Assembly: GCA_013397935.1 (NCBI GenBank)
Contig: VZRN01006309.1
Span: 225,271 to 289,270, forward strand
Reading direction: 5' to 3'
From: Dasyornis broadbenti
Taxonomy: Eukaryota; Chordata; Aves; Passeriformes; Dasyornithidae
Length of the DNA stretch: 64,000 bases
A program made the position numbers and the translations under genes. Shown piece by piece: positions 1 to 46,700 of this stretch (positions are counted from its first letter, which is position 1; each line of letters starts with the position of its first letter). Under the pieces are notes generated by a model. The model was not told the origin of the DNA. It worked only from the letters and a program-made list of their open reading frames with translations, and did no database searches.

Positions 1-850
1 AGTCAGGACATTCCGTTTCAGAAACTGCATTAGGCAAGTAGCAAAATGAGAAACTCAGAATGAATCATCTAAAAGTGTCATTAAGAAACTATCTTTGAGC
101 TTTAATTTAGCTGATGTGTTGTTATAACTAAGACAGTGAAGTGAAAGTGGAACTAGATGATCTTTCAGGTCCCTTCCAAACCATTCTAGGATTCTGAGAG
201 GACACAGCACCTGTGCTGTGGCAGCTGAGAATATTCTGCACAAAAAAAGGTATAAAAGCAGTTTTTGATCTTCTGTGTTTGACAACAACATGTGAATAAA
301 TATGCTCATTCTTACACCTCTTGTAAAGAAGCAAATGAATTGTGCACAAAACCACCATTATCAGGGTGAAGCACAATTGCCAGAATCTTTCATGTGACAC
401 AAAGAATTCTCTCTCATCACTAAAGCAGTTAAGTTTCTGTGTGGTTACTAAAAATATCAATGACATGAGAAAGCTTCTCCATGTTTGCCATCAGCTCTGC
501 TTTGTCTGAACAGACTGACATGCAAATTGACCTGGTAGATTGATGAAGCAGCTCCTGTGCTCTAGTGAGCTTTCCTGGATGAAACCTGGCACACAGGGCT
601 GTAGATTTAGGAGTTCATTTCCAAGTGTTTATGTACCAAATGTGCTGATGTAGGGGAAACATCACTGTGGAACAGCATCTGCCAGGAACTTTAGCCACAG
701 TTAAGGCAGAGGAGGAAAGAGTGAAAAACTAAACAAAAAATTACCACGGTCAGAATTCTGGAAATACAAATTCTGTTTTCAGGTTATGAACGAAGAGGTG
801 TGTGAGAGAAGGAAGCAATTCCTGTAGTTTAGGGAAAAGGAGGGACTTAC
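1..850. other. Intronic sequence of ULK2 (3' side of last visible exon)
   Basis: AT-rich intron sequence lies downstream (on the minus strand) of the exon at 851-1008. No further ULK2 exon is found here. The only recognisable element is a short CR1 tail at about 151-196. Confidence 0.75.
151..196 (+). repeat. Degenerate CR1 LINE 3'-end fragment
   Basis: The segment contains gatgatctttcaggtccc and ttccaaaccattctaggattctg-like sequence. This matches the remembered 3' end of avian CR1 elements, which read 'gatcttt.aggtcccttccaaccc..attctatgattct'. Only about 45 bp are left, and it is old and divergent. Confidence 0.7.
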
Positions 851-33757
<32,907 letters not shown>

Positions 33758-34760
33758 CATCCCTCAGCGGGGCATGAAGCCCCCGGGAAGGACGGAGGGA
33801 AAACAAAGGGGCTCTTCCTCCAGCTACAGCGGCCTCACGGCAGCCCGCGGCGGGGTGGAAGCTTGCCCCGGTCCTGGCTGCCCCCGGAGGCGGGGGCAGC
33901 TCCTCTCATACCGCCGCAGACCCCCGGGCCGGCGGGGCTGCTGCAGGGCGTCACCGAGGCGAGGGACTCCGTCAAGCATGGGGGGAAAGGGGGGAGTCTC
34001 AGGGGCCGAGTGTGAGAGGACAGCGCCGCATCGGCGCCGGGACGAGGGGCCTTCTCAGCGGGGAAGGGGGCTCCGTGCCCTGACGCTGTCCGGCCCCATG
34101 GCGCCGCCACAGCGGGGGCTGCCGGCGCCGCGGCCCCGCTCAGGGACCGAACCCCAGAGCATCCAGCGAGGCGGAGGGAGGCGCGGTCCGCGGCTGGCTG
34201 TCGCTGTCGCCCCCGCAGCCCCGGCGGGAGGTGATGAAGCAGTGAGGGTGCGGACGGAGGGTCTCTCAAGACGCCACCCCTCCCGGGTCTCCTGCCGCCT
34301 CCTCCCCCCGGTCCCGTACTCGCTCAGCCCCGGCTGCGAGTGCCCAGCCCTCCGCGCCGCCCCCGACTTTTATAGGCCGCAGTGCGCAGGTCCGGAGGCT
34401 CGGGTGCTTCCGCTGGCGGCCAAAGAGTGCCTCACCCCGGGTAACCCGGCGGTTCGTCCGCCAGTAGCGCCTCAGAGTGGGGCCGAACCGGGGCCATCAG
34501 CCCTAGCCCCCCGAGCCCTCCCGGGATCCCGCTCAGCCCTCCCCGCACCAGTCCCCTTAGGGCTCCAGAGGCCCGTCCGAGTCATCCCCTCATGGAGGAC
34601 GGTGACCCAGACCCCTGGGTCCACGCTTGCCCTCACGCCGGACCTGGGGCAGAGGGGCCAAACTCAGCCCGCCACGCCCGGTCATCACTTCAACTCTTTC
34701 CTCGGCCGCCTCAGGCCCACCCGCTGGTGAGGACAGCGCTGAGGGCCCACCATCTGGACC

Positions 34761-36103
34761 GGAGGTGCACAGGACAAGCGCAGGGAACGGTCAGCAGCTA
34801 GTGTTGGAAGGCAGGTATTCGATCATCCCAGGCAGTGGCACTGCTCACACAGCACCTCCAGGTCACACATCCTCAGCCCTGTCCCTGCTTCATTAGTGTG
34901 CAAGACCCTCCTTCAAACCTGAAACAAGGAATTTCAATGAATGGAGAGGCAATGGAGGAACGGGCATACAAAGTGCTGTGAGCCAGACACTTTAAGTTGT
35001 TCGCTCCATTTATAAGAACAACGCCTGTAATTTACAGCCCCTGCCTCCCAGCACTTTTAGATCAGCCTGGGGCTGTTTACAGCTCATACAAACATTAAAA
35101 AAAAAACAACTAGCCACCAAACAAGTCGCGTGGAGCCTTTGACCTTCACCTCCAGGTTTATATAATTATGCTCCTTTCCTCACTCCTCAGTGTTCCTCAC
35201 CGCTGTCTTCCCCCCCGCCCCATCCATGTTCTCCATCACACTACCTCCACATCCACTTCAGACCCTTTCAGGCCTCCCCAATATCCCCACGGGCCCCAGT
35301 GGATGCAGGGTGTGCACTGGGGTCACACAGGGCAGAGCTCTGACCCCACACAGCCGTGCTGTGCCTTCCCTGATGTGACACAGGTTCTGCTTTCAGTGTG
35401 ACCAGATCAAAACAGAGACTGAGTGAAGAGTTCTGCACTTGGGCCTTTCCCCATACTTCACTTATCTCCCCTGGCTTTCCAGCACTCAAAACCAGGCACT
35501 ACTGGAGCCATGTGCCATCTCAGAACCTCCACAGCTAAAGACTTCTTCAAAGACAACGCACGCAGATTAAAAAAATATTCAGCAAGAGACTCTTAAGGAA
35601 AGACTGACAGCTGTAAGAAGTGACATTTTAGGCTATCAGAGGAATCCTAAGAAATCTGTTTTGTGCCAGAGAGAACCAAAGGGCTTTAAATGCCCTCAAA
35701 ACTGAATCCCCCCTTTATTTGCTGAAGTTTTTGAGCCCCCACCCAAAATCCATCCATGGCACTACCCTAACAAACAACATCGAGAAAGCAAAGTTGACCA
35801 ATAATTTCAACAGCTCAGAACATCCCTGTGGAAAGAATAAATCAGATGTAAAAATATTCCAAGTTAATCACAAATTGAAGTAGTAACAGACACTCTGTAA
35901 TATGCTTCACAGTGCCCCTTTAAACCACGAAAAAGCCCACAAGCCTCCATGTGTTAAATAGTCTGATTCACAAAATTAATTTCCCTGAGAACTGGTTGTT
36001 TATTGTCATCCACCAATTCTCACTTCAGTATTAATCCTCTCAGTGTCAGTGGGTAAGTGGGTATCCTCGCCCCAAATCAATGTCACAAGCTACATTTTAG
36101 GGA

Positions 36104-36139
<36 letters not shown>

Positions 36140-39100
36140 TTCAAAAGATGCCTTTTGAGCAGATAAAACTCCCAACAGCCATTACTAGCCACCCATTCTG
36201 CATCACACTTGCAAACCGAGACACATTTCCCCACACATTTCCCTTCGGCAGCAGCACTGCCTGATGTCCTTTAGTCCTCGTAATGGGGCTGGAGCCCTGG
36301 AGCGGGTTTGTTTCAGCACAGCAAGGACAAATAGCCAGGAGCAGCAGGGAGGTTTGACCAGAATAACTAAACACACTGCCCTGGGACCTGGGCAGGATTC
36401 GCGGGCTGAAACAGCACTCACTGGAGGCTGTAGGATTTGCATGCCGGTCAGTCTTTCCGGATGGGTCCTTGACTGGCAGCTGGGGGTGCTTCTGGGTGTC
36501 AGCAACTCCAGCGTCCAGACTACAGAGAACCTACAAACGGCTTCTTCACTTGCTTTTGCTGCTGAGAGTTCAGAGTCAGAACAGACTGAATTCACCTTTC
36601 CCAAAGCGAGCCACGTTACTGGAGATGTTGAGAGAGTGATGCAGGATAACCCCTGGGGCTCGTGCTGCTCCTACACACGGATATATAGCATTTAGCCCTA
36701 TACCCTGCAGCAGCTGGGGGGATGCTCTGCTCTAACCATGCAGCAGGACACTAAAACACCCAGCGTGCTCCCAAAGCACAGCAAGGGCACCAGCACCCTG
36801 CCTGATCAAGCCCAGTGATCCTTCAAAAACACAGAGCACTATGTCCTGAGTTTGTTCATTTTTAATATCATACCCTGCAGGAGCTGCTCTGTCTCACTGA
36901 CAGAGACCACCAGCAACCCTCAGTTCTGCAACCACCCATTCAGAGTGAAGAGAACAGAACAGCAGTACCGGAGATGGCTCTGGGGCTCCTTCCCAGCTGC
37001 ACTGCTGTGTTTCAGACAAACTAGTCCCTCAGTTATGAGCCAGGACTTCTGATTGCAGGAGCCACATCTAGGAAGGAACTACCAACTTCCAGGTTGCTTG
37101 TCTGAGTGCAGAGAAGGGTGCTTTCACCTGGCAGCAGTTCCACAGAACACAGATATTATTATCCTGAGTTTTCTTAACACCTTTCATCCTCAAAAGCACT
37201 AATGGACTTCACAGCAGCCCTTTTCTGCTATACTACACCACCCAAATGCAGCCCTGAGGTAGAAACATCACCTGAACAGTGCCTGAGTTGACCCAAAAAA
37301 AAAAAAAAAACCAGAACATGGCCGCTTTTCCTACTTCTCATGCAGAACAATGAATGAAGTTCACTTTCTTCTATTCATTGAAAGATTTTTCATGTCTCTC
37401 TCTCTCCCCATGCTATAAACTTGCACATGGAAATTAAATTACAGATCTGGGAAAATATTCAAGAGATCATCTGAGTCAAACAGAACATGTGGCTTCGAGG
37501 ACCCAGGGAACACAACACACACTCCACTTGCATGGATAAGTAGGACATAGCCCCAACAACAGTTTTCATACGTATTCTAAGGTCTTACTTATCTAAATCA
37601 GCTCCCAAAGGTAGGAGTCAGGGCTATCTACTTCACTCCAGGTGTTCTTACCATATCCTTCCTTCCCTCCCTCCATGACACTCAGGATTTCACCAGACAG
37701 GTAAACCTTCCTCAGAGGACTGGCATGCTTCCCAGTCCTTACCACCACTGTCCTCACACTGGGATTTGTAACAAAATTAATGGTAGCATCAGCTGAGATT
37801 TTAAAGGAGAAAGTGTCAGAGCGCTCTGGAGGACAGTTTCTGGCTATACTTAAAATTATTCTTGTATTACCAGTGAAAAATAACATCCTTGTGGTAAGAA
37901 AACCTGTGTGGGATGCTTAATGAGGAACTCAGGAGGAACTGGACCGAAACATGGGAGCAGATCCCAAGATTCCTATCACGCAGCACTGGAACAGCTCAGG
38001 CATTTCAGTAGGTTTTCTGTAAGGTTGGTGCTGATGATCGCAGAAAAGCAATCAGAAAGCTCCAGCCTAACTTCTAGATTTGTGCTTTAACAAGAAGTAA
38101 CATCTTCCCCATTAATAATAATGCCATCAAGCCAAATTTGCATCTGCAATTCCCCAAATTAGCTAATTAAAGCTCCCATCCCCAGCGCTGGCAGAGCGAG
38201 GGAGGTCACGTGCTCACTGCAGCTCCTGCCAAGCAGGAGCCAGTTCTGGAGGGAAGGGCAGCAGCTCTTCCTTCCCCAGTGCCTGAGCAAGCAGGAGACT
38301 GCAGCCAGACCCAGGAAACGCTGCATTCAAATAAAACTGAGAGGAAAGAGTGTTACAAATTGCTTAGGAATACAGCTGGAGCAGGGCCAGCACTTAGTAT
38401 GCATGGAGGCTGGTGCTGTATGAATGGTAAAAATAGCAGCAGATGCTTAGATAAGAAATATAATTTGGTTTACATGCAAACCCATCACAGAGTGTGGTTC
38501 AAAAATCTACCCGCTATCAGATCAAAGGAAGATTAAGGCCAAGAGCTTATTTTGGTGTAAACTTGGATGCAAGGCCCTCTCTTTCTTCAAGAGGTCTCAC
38601 TTCCCTTTGGAAAACCTTTCTGCACCAGCATTAGAAAGGTGGGTTTTAATCAGGCTTTATGTCACTGAAGCAGAGTCTGCAGTGATGGCAGGAGCATGGC
38701 CAGTAGGCAGTGATTGTTTTGGTTTGGAATGCAGTGAACAAGGTGCACTGATTTTTTTAGGTAAACCTACACACATGCATAGCCAACCCAGTCCCACAGG
38801 CAGGATCGCTTCCCTCAACTCTGATACATCCCTGCCTCCAACACAAAGCACACCATGGATTGACAGGGCACAGTGACCCTTTACAGAACTCTTGGGGAGG
38901 AAGCAGAGAATGGTAATTCTCCACTCAGGAAGAGCCCCGTGCAACCAGGAGCTGTCACTTTCAGTAAGTCAGATTTGGGGGGACAGAGCTGAACTCACAA
39001 GGGTGGATTGTTTCCTTTGGCACAGGCACCCTAAAAAACTTGGAAACCAGGCAGGCTTCATGGCTCTTACCAGTGACCTGCTCCACTTCCTCCCAAGGGC

Positions 39101-40640
39101 AGAATTATCAGCTGGTTTTAAATCACCCTGTCCCACAACATTTACCTTAGTGAATTACGAAAGGTTTTGTTTATGCAGATGGATGCAACATGGCCTTCGC
39201 CATCAGCAAGAACCAGCTGGAGGATGCACCCTAAGGAAAGAGCAGGTACGGAATACTGAACTCTTCCCAAAAGATCCCATGAAGGTAGATCCCTGCTGAC
39301 TTGGCTGGCAGAAAGGGATACTAAAGGAACCACAAATTGTTGTCTTGGTTATATTAAAGATCTAACCCTTTGTTCCAGCCTTTTGGTCATCTGAACACTT
39401 GCAGACAAGCAAATGGCCATTACTGCACAACCTTAATTCTCCAAAGTAATCCTGCCAGCAGGAATAAAGTCCCAAAATGCATCTTCTGCAGCTGGGAAGC
39501 ACCTGAGACCCAAACTCCTGTTCTGAGTTGTAGTAATCACTGAGTAGCAACTGCAGTATGAGGGCAGTGAAGAATGTTCTAACCTTCATAGTAACTTGCT
39601 GCAACTAAATCTGACAGTATAATTTCTGCTCCTTATTAATCACATCTTGATGTTCACTGTTTCATAAGCATCCTGGAAATAAACACAAAGTCCAGGTCTA
39701 TTCGCCTCATGATGGCTGGAAGCCTAAACTGACTGATAAAAAGGCTCATAAGCAAACTTATAAATATCCAACTGACAGCATGAATCCCTCTCACCCACTG
39801 GGCAAGTAAACGCACTTGAGAAATTCCAGAAGGAGCCAGCTCTGTGCAATGAAGTATTGCCATTTTCTGTGGCAGTCCCAGCCCTGCTGTCAGCACATAT
39901 GCAGGGCAACGAATACCACTGAGAACAGCTGCTCCATTTTTCCCCTTCCCCACCCTATCCTTCCTTCCCCCCATGTCAGTGGTGGATGGGAAATGGACAC
40001 TCTCCCCTGTTCAGAGGCATAGGTGTCTGATTTCCCCATTCCCAAGAACTGTTGAGACCTAAAAACACAGCAGAGCTCCAGGAGTCATTTGAAATCCATG
40101 GCTGTTGCACCCTGAACAGATTAGTGAAGCAGTTATCTGCTGAGGATGCAGAGGATCACTAGCAGATAATGCTCAGCACAGCCCACAGGCTGTGTGGAAA
40201 GGCAAAACCTTCCCGGAATAACAAGAAGCCCCAAGTCCTTATTCTCAGCAGGTCTCTGTCCCAGACATGCACCCGAGCACAATTCTGCAATGTAACGATG
40301 TGCTGAATTTTCCCATTTCTCGCTTTCTGAAGGCCACAAAAGGACAACCCTTCCTGTTCCCACTAAAACCCTCCACAGGATTCTTCACACAGCAAGAAAG
40401 GGCACAAGCCATCTCCACCCTTCGCTTGCCCTTTCAGGACAGTGGCTACTGTGAGACTGAAGTTCCAATAAAAAGCTAGTTGAGATGGGGGCAGATGAGA
40501 TATCCCTCCTGTGATGTTCAGAGGAAATTATCCTGCAATGCGCAGCTCTTAATCAGAACTAAAACTGAAATTTCCTTAAATAAATACAAGGAAAGAGTCC
40601 ATGAGGGAGAGTTGCCAACAGGAACATGGAGTCATGCTTG
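34761..40640. other. Intergenic region between NLE1 3' end and ULK2 promoter
   Basis: About 6 kb with no recognisable exon, RNA gene or full mobile element. It holds poly-A tracts at about 36106-36134 and 37294-37311. The NLE1 3' UTR must end somewhere below 40722. I found no canonical minus-strand AATAAA within about 1 kb below the stop, so the cleavage site is undetermined. The open frames here (up to about 140 codons) have no recognised similarity. Confidence 0.6.
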
Positions 40641-40721
40641 GGTCAACCTCCGTTATCCATCACCTTGGAGATCTCCCAGGATTGTGCTGAGGGCAGGACC
40701 AGCAGCTCCACGTCACTGTTC

Positions 40722-40734
40722 TTATCGACGCCAT
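40722..40734 (-). other. NLE1: Tiny terminal coding exon of NLE1 (13 nt with stop)
   Basis: Exon 12 (41188-41258) ends after CLR plus the two bases AT, followed by a gtgagt donor. Reading straight through would stop at once (CLRM*). The acceptor tttccag just above 40734 opens the sequence ATGGCGTCGATAA. Joined to AT this gives I-W-R-R-stop, exactly the conserved C-terminus. The match in phase and peptide makes this short exon convincing. Confidence 0.88.
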
Positions 40735-43700
40735 CTGGAAAGGGAAAGAGCTGCTGTTTCGCTGTGGTCCCCACATAGCCCAGCAGGCACCAGACGAGAG
40801 CAGCACAGCGGGGACCTGGGGTCACCAGCCATGCTCAAATGGCAACCAGCTCCCAGAAATTTGTCTGCATAACTGGGAGAGGGAAGAAGGTCAGAAAGGA
40901 AGGCCTGACCAACTGGTGCAACAGTTCCTTCCTCTCGGCAGGAGTCAAAACATCTGAGTCCAATTTCACCCTGACTGCTCAGCTGGAGGGGCTCTGCTTT
41001 CTAGTCATGTCCCAGCAACGGTTCCTGCCCTGAGACAGGTCAGGTTTCCAAGCTGGAATTTGACCCAGTGCTGTGCTCTCTGGAAGGAGATCATGCCCTA
41101 AATCACACAGGTCTCTGCCAGGGGACTGTGGCTCTGAGGGACACATGGATGAGCTGCAACATCCTCATAGACGAACAGGTTACTCACATCCGCAAACACT
41201 TGTCCTTCCCTCCGCTCGCTACCCTCTGTCCATCCGGGCTCCAATCTGCTGCATACACCTGGTGTGATGGAAATCACAGTCACCTCTGCTGGGAGGAGGG
41301 CTCATTCCTGCCTCCCAAACACCTCTGCTCCACCAGGCACCTCACCTCATCTGCATGGCCAGGCAGATCGATGGCCAATTTCTTCGTCTTGGCATCCCAG
41401 ATCTTGAGGGTGCTGTCGCTGCTGCCGCTCACCAGCAAGCGGCTGTCGGCTGACCAGGCGATCTGGTACACAGCCGAGACATGGCCCCTCAGTGATGTCA
41501 GGTACCTGGGGACAAGGACAGGCTATTAGAGCAGTAGGCTTAGTTCCAAATTTCCCCTTGCGTTTGTGTTTCTTATCCACCTGTGAGCAAGCCAACACAG
41601 TTACAGGATGGCCAGCACACCCCAGGCAGTCAATTGATAGACAGACTCCATCTAAAAACCCTCCCAAGTGGGCTCAGAACTCTTCATCTCACCCCCTCTG
41701 CCAAGAAATCCTTATCCAGCAGGCAACACTTCAGCCTCACAGCACAGGTATGTCCTTCCCCTCTCTGGCTGAGCAGCCTGGATTTAGAAGCACCTTTAAA
41801 ATCATTGACACGAAAGCCAAGCTCATGAGCATTAAGGTTGCTTTGCAAGGGAGGACTGCTGGTCCCAAGAGCTCACCAGTAGTTCAGCTGAAGGTTAAAA
41901 GCTGGATTACAGGAGCATCCAAATACCAACAGCACTACTTGTAACTACAAGAATTTGCATCATCCAGAACAAGCTGTTCTCTGGTATAGGACCTATTTAA
42001 ACTGGGTCAGTCTCTAGTTCCCAACACCCACATCTTCAGCAGATCAGTGGAGTGGAACATCCCATCCCACCACAGCTGCACCTGCCCCAGAGAACTGACC
42101 CTGCCGCAACGGGGTGTGCACACAGGTGCCAGGCAGTGCTGTGGCTGAGTCACAGTAAGGCAGCACACACAGAGCCAAGCACAGACACCCTGGCACAAGA
42201 GGAGCCAGACAAGGGACTTCCCGAGGGCAGAAAAGGGCAGAAGCAACAGAATGACTTTACATGAGTTCAGGCTACAGAGATGCTGAACACACCAGGGAGC
42301 TGCTGGCAATGACAGTGGGGCTTATCCCTGTGTACCCTGAGCATTACACACAGACTCCACAGCACCACCTGTGTAGCAGAACAAACCAACTCACTTTCCT
42401 GTCCTACCATCCCAGAGCTTTATGGACTTGTCAAAGGAAGCACTAGCTATTATCCGGGTGTCTGGCGAAAAGAGGACTTGGTTAATCAATGCCTGGTGGC
42501 CTGTCATTCTCTCCAGTGGCTTCTTGTCTTCTGCTGGTCTCCAAAGAAACAGGGTGAAATCATCTGACCCCGAGACAAGCCTTTCTGGTTCCTGGCCCTG
42601 AAAAAGGGATGAAAGAGACCAAATCCTGTACAAACCAGGTGTGGAGAGCTAAAGCACACCAGTGTTGGGAGTGTCCACTGCTTTCACAGTGTTTGACAGT
42701 GTTAGAAGTGACAGCAGGGACAAAAGGGACTTACCCGGACTTGATTGTACCTCTGCAGTGCCCTGTCCTTCAGTTCTGCCACTGAAAAAGGGAAAATGAG
42801 GGGGGAAGAGAGATTTGCAACCCTTGGATGAAAAGAAACTTTATAACCCTGCGATACCAATTCCAATTCTGGCTCTGTGGGTTAAGCGGGAGCATTTGTG
42901 ACTGCTCAATTTGGGAGCAGAAGTCCTTAAAAACAGAGTGGCCTCCCCATGTCCCAGACTGCTCACCCTGGCAAGGACAATGAAAATCATGACTTCCAGC
43001 ATGACCAATCCTCCCCCAGCTTCCAACATGGGCGTTGCACTCACAGGAGCCTTGGACATCCTGGGGGTTGATAGTGGCCTCAGCCGGCTCAAAGGCGCCG
43101 GTGCGGAGAACGTAGTCAGTGCTCAGGGCCATGGTGTTCACCCAGTGAGCGTGGCCCTGCAGGGTGCGGCACAGGACCCCCTGGGGACAAAATATGCTCA
43201 GAGAGGGGCACGCAGAACACAGCCAGGCTGCACAGCACCCACCAGACCCCAAACTTTGAAAAGTCTCTTGCCCAAGCTACAGTCAGGCTAAGCAGGGAAG
43301 AAACAACACTATTGAGCTTCAGGAAACAGGTTGCCTTGCACAACACCCATCAGCTCAGGTTGCTCCAGAGATGTTTCCAGCTTTTAGCCCCATTTAATGC
43401 TCTTAAGGATGAAAACATCACACAGTAACTACCCCTTGCAAATGGTGTCAAGCAACAAGGTGTGAGAGGTCAAGAAGATACAGCAGCTCTGTTTTCCAGG
43501 ACACAAGCTGAGCTAGGAACAGCAGACAAAGCTACCACACAGTGTGTCCAGCCCCCTTTGCCAGCAGCCCAAGGACAGCCCCTCACTTACATCCTGGCTC
43601 CTCCAGACTTTGATGGTCCTGTCCTGGGAGGAGGAGTAGAGCAAGCCATCGCCCCCCCACTTCACACAGGTCACCGACTGTGTGTGGCTTGTGAGGATTT

Positions 43701-46700
43701 TGTCACACCTTCCCGTCAGCGTGTCCCAGATGCGGATGCTGCCGTCCTTGGAGGCACTGGCCAGGTAACGGCACTCTGGGTTTCTGGCCAAAGAGATAAA
43801 ATCCATTTGTGCAGCTCCCCAGAGCTCCTTCCCCACCAGTCCCAGAGGATTCAAGGGTCCAGTAGTCAATAAAATACAACTTTCTTTTGGCTTAAAGAAA
43901 GAGAAAGGCTGGGCAGGGGCAGAGCACTGACCTACAGAGAACAAGGTCCCACAAGGCGGGGGAGATTCAGACAAATGCTTCCTCCAAACTGACTCCTGAG
44001 CTGCTCATTGGAGCAATCAATCCAGGGTAAACCTGGCAGCTGAACCCTCAGCAATGACCTTGTTTGCACAGCTCTAACCCACAGGCTAATAAGGGCACCA
44101 CAAACTGGCACCTTCCCTGGGCACAGGCTGGGAAGACCCCTGGGCAGGGGATCAGCCCTACATAGGGAGCACAGATCCATGGCATTGGGAATGTGTTGGA
44201 TGCTCCCCTGTCTATGCCATGCTTCATCTCAAGTCTGTGGACACGGTACTGTTGTGTTGGTGGGGCTGAAAGGAGCAATATCCATCCACATGGCTCGGGG
44301 GCAAATTGAACACATCTGCAAGCAGCTGGACAGGGCAGCCACAACCCTCTGTCTTTTGCACATCTTTATCCTCTGCATCCTGGCACCAGCAGTGAAGAAA
44401 AGCACAGCCCTTCCCATTGCAATGGAACTGCCTGAAGAAAGAGAACTGTAGCCCCGGCAGGGTCTTGTCTCTTCTTGCCATTTCTTCATCCTCTACAATA
44501 ATTTTTTGCTAATCCAGTTAATTGTTTGCAAATACTTGGAGCGTCCTACTGGCAAATTCAATTTGCAGGGCTCTACTCTGAAGGGACCCTTTTTCTTTCT
44601 TTTTTATTTATATCTTTAACATCTTGGATTAATGGCTGCAACTGTCTCCCTCCACCCACCTCTCCCAGAGGGAGCTTTAGCTGATTGAAAGGATAAGGGG
44701 ATTGTACAGTTAATCATCGCTCACGATAAACAAATGGGATGATGGAGGCCAGCAGGATCAGGAGAGCAGAAAGAAGTACTCTGCCCTTGGACACCACCAG
44801 GCTTCCCTGTTCCCAATTCAGTATGCCTGGAGCAGCACATCAGTGTTTGTCCAGCATCACAAAAGTAGTGTTTTCCGCAGGCAGGTGTGTCTTTTTCTCA
44901 GGGGAAAAGAGACACAGCCTGGCAGTGATTCCCCAGCAACTCACAGAGACTGTGAGCAGCAGCTGGGACTCCTGGCTTCCAATGGCACATGTTTTTCCCA
45001 GCCCACCTTGGGAGCTGTTCTCCTACACAAGCTTTTTCCCATAACAGGAGAAAGGCAAACAGGAGCAATGCCCTTCAGGTCAGGCTGCTCTTTTCCATAG
45101 GAGCAAAGGAGAAAGGCTGAGTTGGCCCTTCACTTACATGTGGAGTGGTTCCCAGCACAGACATGTGATCCATTTGGAGTGGCCAGAGAGCACCCGGCCG
45201 ACCTGGCTGCCAGTGGCTGGGTCCCAGAGAAAGATCTGTCCAAGAGACAAAGCACAGGGGTCACATCAGGCCACAGACATCATGTGAATCCCAGAGTCGT
45301 TGGAGCTCTATTTAGAAAGCAGAGGTGTCCTTGGGATTGTGTTTGCACTCGCAGGGAGCAGCAAAGGAAGGGGGCTGGATGCCTTTCCAGATCCCTACAG
45401 CAATCAGCTGATACCCAAAAGAATGAGACCTGTTTGCCCTGCTCTCTGCCTACAACACTGCTGCTACACAAGTATCTGACGCAACTCAAAAGGGATACAG
45501 GTCCCCAAAAAACCACACTGTGCCAGAGACTCAGTGAGTGTTTGCAGAGCACAGTGAAAGCCACAGCATACTAAATGCTCCTGATTATCAGATCCTGTGG
45601 GTGGGACACATGCTGGTTTTCTCTTGTTGATTCTCTCTCTACATAAATGTTCATCTTAAGAGCCAAGGCATTAGTCATCTACTTAAGAACATGGGAGAAA
45701 TAGGACAACAGAAGAAAAGCAGTTCTCTGGGTTCAATTAAAGGCAGACCAGTACCAGACCACAGCAGAACCACCCTGGCCCAGCATGTTTCTTTGGGACT
45801 GGCATCACAATTTTGGCAGCTCTGTGACTGTTCTCGTTACTCCCAGACCATTCAAAGGTCAGAGACAGTGACCATCCCTCTGCAGCTCAGCTCCCAGCTC
45901 CCATTTAACCACATGCTCCTGCTGCCCCAGGCATTTCTGCACTTCAAGCACACGAATTTTGCCTCACAGTGGGGGCTGAGCCCCCTTCACATTCCTGCAA
46001 GAAGCAATTTGGCTGTGTCTGTGTGGAAACACTGTTGACCAGGCTGCTGCTGCATGTCTGGGTCATGCTAACAGCAGCCCTGGCTTGGTCAGGTAATACC
46101 CATCCTCACTCCAGACACCTCCCTCGTGATAGAGCTGTCTGCCAAGGACCACATACAAAGCCTGCACTCTTTTCTGCACAGAGGGAAAAGCGTCTGCCAC
46201 AAGACAGCAGGACTTAGCAGCAAGACCTCCACAAGGTGACAGCGCCAGAGCTCTGCCTGGCATAGAGATGCTTCTCACAATACCGTGACACCTCTGCACT
46301 CAAAGCTCCTCTGGGGAATGGGAATCCTGCTCAAAACAATGGGATACACCCCTCACACCACAGAAAAACAAGCCTTCACCCCTAAACTCCCATAGCCCTT
46401 CAGCAGGTTTTGTTTCAGTTCGGAATGAAGCTACAGAGGGTCCCCCAAGCTCCCGCAGACCTCCCAACGCCACACCAAAGGAGCCCACGTGTACCTGGCT
46501 GTTCTTGCAGCCCGATGCTAGTTTCTTGCCATCAGGTGACCAAGCAATGCTGAGCACCCAGTGCCGGTGACCTGGCAGAGAGAGCAGAAGTGGAGTAGGT
46601 GTGAGTGCAGAGCTGTGACTGTCCCTGGCGTCCCAGTAGGAAGCCACTCCGTGTTCCTCCTGGCCAGCCCCTCTCTTTCCACTTTGTCAAAGAGAGCTAT

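Noticed and set aside
33758..33760. First ATG of the ULK2 ATG-ATG pair as the start codon
   Set aside because: The second ATG matches the conserved N-terminus MEVVGDFEYSK and has the stronger Kozak context. Use of the first would only add one Met.
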